NCBI GenBank assembly: GCA_022385755.1
Contig: MU278351.1
Span: 746,638 to 810,637, forward strand
DNA: 64,000 nucleotides
Direction: 5' to 3'
DNA from: Trametopsis cervina
Lineage: Eukaryota > Basidiomycota > Agaricomycetes > Polyporales > Irpicaceae
Position numbers and translations under genes: made by a program. The notes beneath the pieces are model-generated. The model searched no databases and was not told the DNA's origin. It was given only the letters and a program-made list of their open reading frames with translations. Positions 57,906 through 64,000 of this stretch are shown in pieces. How positions within the stretch are numbered: the first letter of the stretch is position 1; each line of letters opens with the position of its first letter.

Positions 57906-58801
57906 CTCGTGGCGTCTGAAAGTTTGGAAACAGCGCTTATTTCACTTCGCTGTGCCCTCGAATCCTCGATGTACCATTCATTAGCGAGTGAGCTTCTTGA
58001 CACCAGGTTTCATGAGTGGGTATATTAGATGCATCTAAGTGACATATCCAAAATATTACATTATCTGAATTGCAGAGAGGACCAATCCATCCTGTTTAGC
58101 TGTGGAGGAGACCAATGGTAATATTTTTGTCATAAAACTGGAACGGCACAAATTGAGGGCATACGGGAGTAGCCCTAGGGTGCAGTGCATGTCTATATTA
58201 CCCCAGTATAAAATGGTGCTTCCCTGTTAAATATGCATAGAATGGTGCCCGCAAGATGTCTTGGTATTTTTTAGCTGATAGCAACAAGTGCCGCTCTCAA
58301 GAAGAATTGTAGGGTGTACTACTGCGAAATCCGTTGATAATGTTGGTAATACACTTCTACTACAATGCCGCACTGAGATGTGTGGTAAACTAGAAGCTGG
58401 GGTGCTGTTCAATACGTGCTTGGCCGCCGCGTTAACTAAGCACAGATTCCCTCATGCTGGTACGGGAGCTGCAGTCCATATTACAAGTCCCTCCTGCACA
58501 GACATACAGGAATCAGTCAAATGAGTGTCAACGTAATGCTGTCTGTGCAGTGGTTTTTGTCAGACTGCTGGAAAACTTGGTGGTTCAGCTTTTGAGGGTG
58601 TGAGCTTTCACTGTGTCCTGTTCACTCAAGGGACCTTCCAAATGCTCTAAGTTTTGGCTTAATTATGAAGGATATATATGTACTAGCTGTGAGTATATTC
58701 TAGTACCCAATATGTATGTCCCTCGACGAACAATGCGCTAAGATGTTAGATGTGCGAGCATGGCGCTTAAGCGCTGTTTCCAAACTTTTGGACGCCACTA
58801 G
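57906..58801. mobile_element. 896-bp non-autonomous TIR element (Tc1/mariner-like), TA target site
   Basis: The ends are inverted repeats of about 34 bp with three mismatches: left 57906-57939 and right 58768-58801 (core GTTTGGAAACAGCGCTTA at both ends). Each end is directly flanked by TA (57904-57905 and 58802-58803), as expected for Tc1/mariner target-site duplication. The interior has no transposase ORF and is AT-richer than its surroundings, so the copy must have moved with a transposase supplied elsewhere. Size and structure fit a large MITE or a deletion derivative. Confidence 0.78.
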
Positions 58802-59063
58802 TACATCCCGCTGCTAGAGCTTTTGGCGTCCCGCATCTGCTCATGTCAGCGTTTCGAGCGTGGCCTGCAATCATGAAGTCAGCCTCTGTGGATGTTTCAT
58901 TGCATCTCGTGGTTGACAACATCGATATAGATATCAAAGAGGAATTACAAAGTCAGCCGCTCCGCGATGTCATTAGGCGCTGTCCATTCGTCCGCTCAAC
59001 CAGGCCAAAACGATACAGGCATAAGCCACAAGACAATACTGCTCAGATCCTCCTGATTTTACT

Positions 59064-59532
59064 CTAGTTTTGACTCGAAATTCTGCCGCGATACTGTTTG
59101 CTCGATGTCTTCTTCGTCCCATTTTCTGTATCAACCCGCTTCTTCGGCCTTTTCGCCGCATGTACACTGAACGAGTTAGAGCAGTCTTCATCGGTGTCGG
59201 CGCTCAGGAGGTCCTCGAGTAGCATCAGTTTATTGTGGGACTTGAAGGATGCCTTGGTGGGCAAGTCTTTGCTGGGTGTCGCTACCGGAGATGATGTCGG
59301 TGGGGCAGAAACGATAGAGGGGTTTGACTGTTGGGAGTACTAAACAGCTTTGTTTAGATGGGGTATTTCCTAGCGGGATGAAACAACTTACTCTGCAAGT
59401 CTCCTTCCATACTCGAAAGGAGGGAAGCCCTGCTGGATAGTTCTGACTGAAGCGTGCCAAAGGCGACGGGGGTTCGGATACGCGCTTGTAGCCTTTGGGC
59501 GTACGAGGCGTTGAGAAAGGGATAGAGTGCAT
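59064..59532 (-). CDS. Small SP/TP-rich hypothetical protein
   Basis: Exons (minus) 59532-59392 and 59339-59064; 138 aa. The N-terminus MHSIPFSTPRTPKGYKRVSE and following PPSPL contain several Ser/Thr-Pro sites with basic residues, as in cyclin-dependent-kinase substrates; a helical block SHNKLMLLEDLLSAD and a basic, nuclear-localisation-like KRPKKRV follow. I recognise no named family. A cell-cycle or transcription-related role would be a guess from composition only. An alternative acceptor (59328) removes four residues. Confidence 0.5.
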
Positions 59533-59820
59533 AACGAAAGTGGGTATAAGAGAATGTGGGATGTTTGATAAGTTGTTTGGTAGGAGGTCGTGAAGGTCGT
59601 GAAGATGCAGGTTGTTGGGACGCAGTTTATCTTCATATAGATGTGAGGCTGACACCTACTGGCTACACTGACAGCCTATGCATCCGAACGTTGTCAGCCA
59701 CTCAGGACTAGACAGAATGGCTCTGTTTTTTCACACATCTGAGAGCATTTGAGCATAGGTGCAATAGGATATGAAGTACAATGCTTCATGCAATGATACG
59801 TTACACGGGGTAGAATCAGA

Positions 59821-61043
59821 CTACTCGATTATCTCCTCGTCCATGTCGTCGTCGTCCTCCTCACGCATACGCTCTCTTCTTGCGGCTTCCTTGGCCTTCT
59901 TGGCGAGCTCCTTATTGGGCTTTAGATCGTCCAGGCCTATGACTTTATTACAGCCAGACGTAGGACACTTCTTTCGTAGGGTGCGGTTATTATTCAGGTA
60001 GTCTCGTATGGCCGAAGCGGAGAACGAGTGGTGGCATGTGATGCTGCGGTGCCAGTTCAACAGAGAGATCATCCCACGGAAGCGAAACACTTACGAGGTA
60101 AGAGGATCCACCATTATAGTCAGCGAGAGAGGACATTTGTAATCTTGCGTAAAACCGCCAACGACGACTTCCTCATCGTCGTCGCTATCATCACCTTCCT
60201 CACGTTCGATGAACTCCGTGACGGGGGGCATAGGTTCTCCAGGATGTTGCACTTCCTGTATGGTACAGTATATTAATAGACCACTTTCCGGGTACGAGGC
60301 GAAGCTTACATATATTGCCTGACGGAAGTTAAGGTACTCTTCGTTCTTAGCGTACTTCTTTCGCGACGTCCGCGTCACATACTCCTCCTTCAAACGCTGT
60401 ACCCCCTCATCGTATATGGATATGGCATCGGTCTTTTGAAAACATACTGCGTTCAGTGACGATAACGATATTTGTGGGACAACATACCACAGGCTCCCCC
60501 CGAGCAATCTTCTGGTGCAGCTCATTCAGAGCTTGCTCGTGGAAACGGAGTTCATTTTCGGTGTCAACAAGACTTTTCATAGTTTCCTCAAGCTCGTTCA
60601 GAGTCTAGCAGTTGAAGAATTCAGTCATGAGGCTAAGACATGCGAATGCGACCGACCTCAGCGCCACCTTCATGCTCAGTGAATTCCGCCACCGTCGCCG
60701 CAACATCGCGAATAAGAGCGTATGAGTTGCCATGTATTGTCTCACGCATACGGGACCAGTCCTCTGACATGCCCGAGAGCTTTCCCGCCGATCCTCTGTC
60801 GATAGGAGGGTCTCCCAGCTCATTGAGCATGTCATTGTCGAGGTCCATCGTGGCCTTTGAACTTGATGCTGAAGGCCTGATTACTTTTTTGGACTTCTTC
60901 AGCTCAGGTGCGCTTGTAAGAGGAGGTGCTTCTATGTCGTCGTCTTCGTCAATGGCTTGGGTAGGGTCAGCTTCTTCAATGCCGTCCGACGAAGGTTGAC
61001 GACGAGAATTGTGCTTGCGCCGCGCAACACCGGATACCACCAT
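59821..61043 (-). CDS. NSE2: SUMO E3 ligase Nse2/Mms21 (SP-RING), SMC5/6 complex
   Basis: Exons (minus) 61043-60657, 60604-60488, 60432-60310, 60255-60095, 60043-59821; 336 aa. Nse2 is the SUMO ligase subunit of the SMC5/6 DNA-repair complex. After an acidic N-terminus, helices that bind Smc5 (TLNELEETMKSLVDTENEL) lead to the conserved AKNEEYLNFRQAIYEVQHPG and VTEFIERE, then the SP-RING: YKCPLSLTIMVDPL, ITCHHSFSASAI and KKCPTSGCNKVI, with the expected Cys/His zinc ligands. The C-terminus is Lys/Glu-rich and ends in an acidic run. One acceptor (60433) is AAAG, required by phase. Confidence 0.88.
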
Positions 61044-61252
61044 TATTTATATGAAATTTGAAAACACAATGGGTTGCCTTTGTGCTTGGAGCAAGATAAT
61101 GATACGCGACAAGACGCGACTCCGGGCACAATACATTGTTCAACGCGTCCGCGTCGCGGTGTGACTTGCCCTAAGTTAGTCACGTGCAGGGCGGGAAAGC
61201 CGACTTACGCCTAATGCGTGTTTTCGCTGGGCATCCCTCACAGACTGATATC

Positions 61253-61880
61253 ATGTTCGCTGCGTTTCGTGCTCTCAGTCGAATACAGCGGCCGCTGGCA
61301 GTGCAAGCTCCAACGTTTGCCTTTACGCTCAGGCAACATGCGGCTCCCAACACACCCTCGATGCTCCTTCGTCAATTCCATGCATCACCTACCGCTTCTG
61401 CCACACTCAACCAGGCGACACGACGAAAGCCTAGAGTGAAGCGCAAGGTGGTCAAGTCCCCGCTCCTGCAGAACAACAGTCAGAAGAAAGGCGTTGTAAC
61501 ACAACTATTCAATGCAAAGCCGAAGAAGCCCAACTCAGCCAAGCGAAAGGTTGCTCGTGTCAAGCTTTCCAACGGAGCAGTTGTGCAAGCATACATCCCC
61601 GGAGAAAGGCATACGCTTCAAGAACATAACGTTGTGATGGTCAGGGGAGGGCGTGCACAAGATTTGCCAGGTGTCAGGTGCGAAATCATTATTGTCCATG
61701 ACTCGGCTGGGCATGACATTCGTCGTATAGGTACAAGATTGTACGAGGTGCACTCGATGCACAGGCGGTGGTTGGTCGTATGACTGCACGCAGTAAATAC
61801 GGAGGTCAGTCCGAGTGTCCTCAACGATGCTAAGAGTCTCATCTGAAGTTTCATTAGCCAAGAAGCCTAAAAAGCAGTAG
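61253..61880 (+). CDS. MRPS12: Mitochondrial small-subunit ribosomal protein uS12m
   Basis: Exons 61253-61677, 61731-61804, 61858-61880; 173 aa. Decoding-site protein of the mitochondrial ribosome. A basic presequence of ~60 residues is followed by [80 protein letters not shown] and a C-terminal SKYGAKKPKKQ. The conserved PNSA loop and the [10 protein letters not shown] loop that face the decoding centre are intact. Reading through intron 1 gives an unrelated tail, so splicing is essential. Its start is 210 bp from that of the divergent NSE2 gene. Confidence 0.95.
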
Positions 61881-62027
61881 CTGTACTTCTAGAGCGGGGT
61901 CTAATCTACCAATAATTAATTATCCCTCCTACCAAAGCGAATGTTTAGGTGTGCCCTAAGTAATCAATGCATACAATCATGAGGCGGGTATATATGTCCT
62001 ATGTTGTCGTGAGTTGTTCCAAGGATC

Positions 62028-64000
62028 CTACTTTCTGTGTCTCTTCACCAAGCCGCCCGCCTCTCGCAGCGTAGTCTCGCGGTCCCGATCTGCCCTAATT
62101 GCTTTCTCAACCTCCGCCTTGATACTCCACACCCATGCATCCCTTTCCAGCTTGCTTCGGGTACGATACACCGATACCTTCCTCTTAGCATCCAAAGCAG
62201 GAACATTGTTCTCCGGGATGTTTTTGTGTTTTGCCCCACCAGTGTACCACCACACTATAAAGAGAGTATCTTCATCCAGATCATTTGACTCAAGGCCATC
62301 CTGATACCGCCGCGGTAGAGGTGGCGCGTCTGGGTTGTATTGCCCTTCAGGAAGACGTAATGCAGCCAAGTATCCAGAGCACACGTAGGCATCGAGGAGG
62401 TGAATGACCCGTTGGCGATGCAAGGATACGCCCGCTCTTGGTATGTTGAACTCTACAAGATGACCTGCCACCAACACAAGCTGCATGTGTCTGATTCCCG
62501 TTAATGCGAAGCTTGACTAACAGGGTGCAGGATATACTTACTGATATTGGCCCCTCAAGCCTTTATGTCCGAAAAGCTTGCCAGATTTTGATATGGCCCT
62601 ACAGCCTTCTAACAGGCACCAATTGTAGTATGACGCAAGATCGGGGGACGAATTGTCAGGATCTGGAGGGGCATCCGGAGGAGACTCCCGTCCGTGGTCA
62701 AGATGCATGCGAGGGGTCACTCGGGGCTGCCCAGTGCTGGCATAAACGATGTCCATCTCTGTTCTGGCATCGACCTGGTGCCGTTTCCTCCAGTACGATA
62801 TCAGGGGACGCAGTCGCGAGATCCACTCGAGAGCATTGGGACAAGAATGCGCCTAGAATGCCGAATTAAATACAGAGAAAACAGTTTCACGGATAACTTG
62901 GTCCTTGCTTACCTCAAGTCTCACCACTTGGCCAGTCTTGAACACGAGTTCGAATGAGCGTCTCACCCTCAGTTGGGCTTTCTCCGCTGCTTTACTGAAT
63001 TTCGCTAAGCCTTCCTCGCCGCCAGGATCTCGGTGATCATCGTCGAAACTTTCTACATTCTCCCAGAAGCCGCTTGCATCTTCCCACTCAGGTGTGGCGT
63101 CAACATTGACTTCTTCCGTTGCACGGGGTACAAGTTGGAATGCCCGACGCACTGCAACCACGTCCCGCAAGTCCGACATACGAGTTGCATGAAGGATCTG
63201 CCTGGCGCCTCTCAGGGCTTCTGCCCTTCGAAGTTTGTCAGCCTGCATGTCGTCGTCCGGTGGACCTGGCGGAGGTGGCGGGGACGCCTGGGTAGTGGAT
63301 AGAGAGAAGATATACCCGTCGTGTGTGGAAAGGTATAGCGCTTGCTTCACCTGAGAGTTGGGCCTGATTCTGTCCACATAGCCCTCGATACCACTAGGTT
63401 CATCAAGTCGAGTTCCATCCTTGAGTACCACACGAGTCGACCTATGCTCTTGAAGTCGCACCTCCAAGTGAGCGGGCTGGCCGGCCTGTTTGTATATACA
63501 TTGAGCCATGCCCATAGTACAGGGCCAGAGACTGCTCACCTGTTTCATTGCGAGACCGTACAATACAGCCCAATCCCTCTTCCTCCCTAGAAGGTCGTAA
63601 GGTTGCCATATCCAATCTAACCTAGAATCCATTCGCCAAGCTAGCTCAAGAATTCCACCACTGTCTATTGCACGTCCGATAACTTCATCGTAGTCATCTA
63701 CCTGCCTGAAGGTCTTGTTACACAGGCTCAGTATGTTCGAGGGTGTGAAGAGATCGTAGATGGCTTTGTCGGTGATCTCTTGCTGTGGAACATCTATTCT
63801 GAGCCGTGAGTCCAGGATGGGACTACGGACTTCTACCGAAGCCGGAAGTTCGCCACCAAGGTGATGCCTGTCGTGTCTTGGTTAGTAGGCGCGGCAAGAA
63901 GGAAGACAGCCATTTTTACCAAAGCTTCCAATACCAATCGGTTGCGCGCGTGCGTGATTTCAGGTTGAAGATGAATATGTTTGTACCCTTGCGCGAACCA
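62028..64000 (-). CDS. SPO71/Sip3-type PH-domain protein (5' part beyond window)
   Basis: Partial gene; exons (minus) 64000-63920 (incomplete), 63867-63540, 63485-62913, 62852-62542, 62490-62028; about 585 residues visible. The fragment opens inside a PH domain (NIFIFNLKSRTRATDWYWKL), continues with a helical region (LAWRMDSRLDWIWQPYDLL), a second PH-like part (YVDRIRPNSQVKQALYLSTH, WISRLRPLISYWRKR) and ends with a C-terminal PH domain (VSVYRTRSKLERDAWVWSI). This arrangement is that of fungal SPO71-like proteins, in yeast linked to prospore-membrane shaping and phosphoinositide binding. An Arg-rich RHRK ends the protein. A role in basidiomycetes is unknown. Confidence 0.8.

Overview
The window is nuclear DNA from a filamentous basidiomycete, most likely an agaricomycete. 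Evidence: about 35 closely packed genes on both strands; many short spliceosomal introns (mostly 48-70 nt, GT-AG, with CTRAC-like branch sites); and typical fungal or basidiomycete families (an N-terminal DUF6535-like membrane module, a STYX-type pseudophosphatase, the fungus-specific V-ATPase c' subunit, a SPO71-type PH protein). Gene models were built by hand: splice sites were chosen so that exon phases sum exactly and the joined protein matches the family. Family names come from motif recognition without a database search.

Left part (1-17460): a decayed DDE transposase with a tRNA-like segment (1-1167), then She9/Mdm33, a DUF4203 membrane protein, NADPH-cytochrome P450 reductase, a membrane-anchored SET protein, the HUT1 nucleotide-sugar transporter, a STYX-like pseudophosphatase divergent from a CobW/ZNG1 metal GTPase, a short coiled-coil ORF and a multi-pass membrane protein. 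From 17261 to 21641 lies a 4.4 kb stretch without a convincing gene; it contains a 117-bp tandem duplication.

Middle (21642-38532): two tandem dienelactone-hydrolase paralogs with identical internal exon sizes; a long gene that appears to fuse a nucleotide-sugar-transporter-like module to a glycosyltransferase-like domain and contains a 6-nt exon; DAHP synthase (shikimate pathway entry); Tim9; a peroxiredoxin; a 4-coumarate-CoA-ligase-like enzyme; V-ATPase c'; a ZCCHC10-like zinc-knuckle SR protein; and a nucleotidyltransferase-like hypothetical protein.

Right part (38813-64000): alpha/beta hydrolase, V-ATPase subunit d, Sec14-type lipid-transfer protein, ICMT-like methyltransferase, DUF6535-like protein, mitochondrial uL6m, Arc1 aminoacyl-tRNA cofactor, a 2OG-Fe(II) oxygenase with another 6-nt exon, tRNA-Glu(CTC), a small heat-shock protein with a heat-shock-element-like promoter, a histone-fold protein, a secreted class-3 lipase, a 0.9-kb TIR element flanked by TA, a small SP/TP-rich protein, the SUMO ligase Nse2, mitochondrial uS12m, and the 3' part of a SPO71-like PH protein that runs off the window end.

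Most genes are unrelated housekeeping genes and there is no clear biosynthetic cluster. The most notable features are the transporter-transferase fusion, the pseudophosphatase with C-x5-L in place of C-x5-R, the microexons, a cluster of GC-AG introns, the hydrolase duplication and the mobile-element remains.
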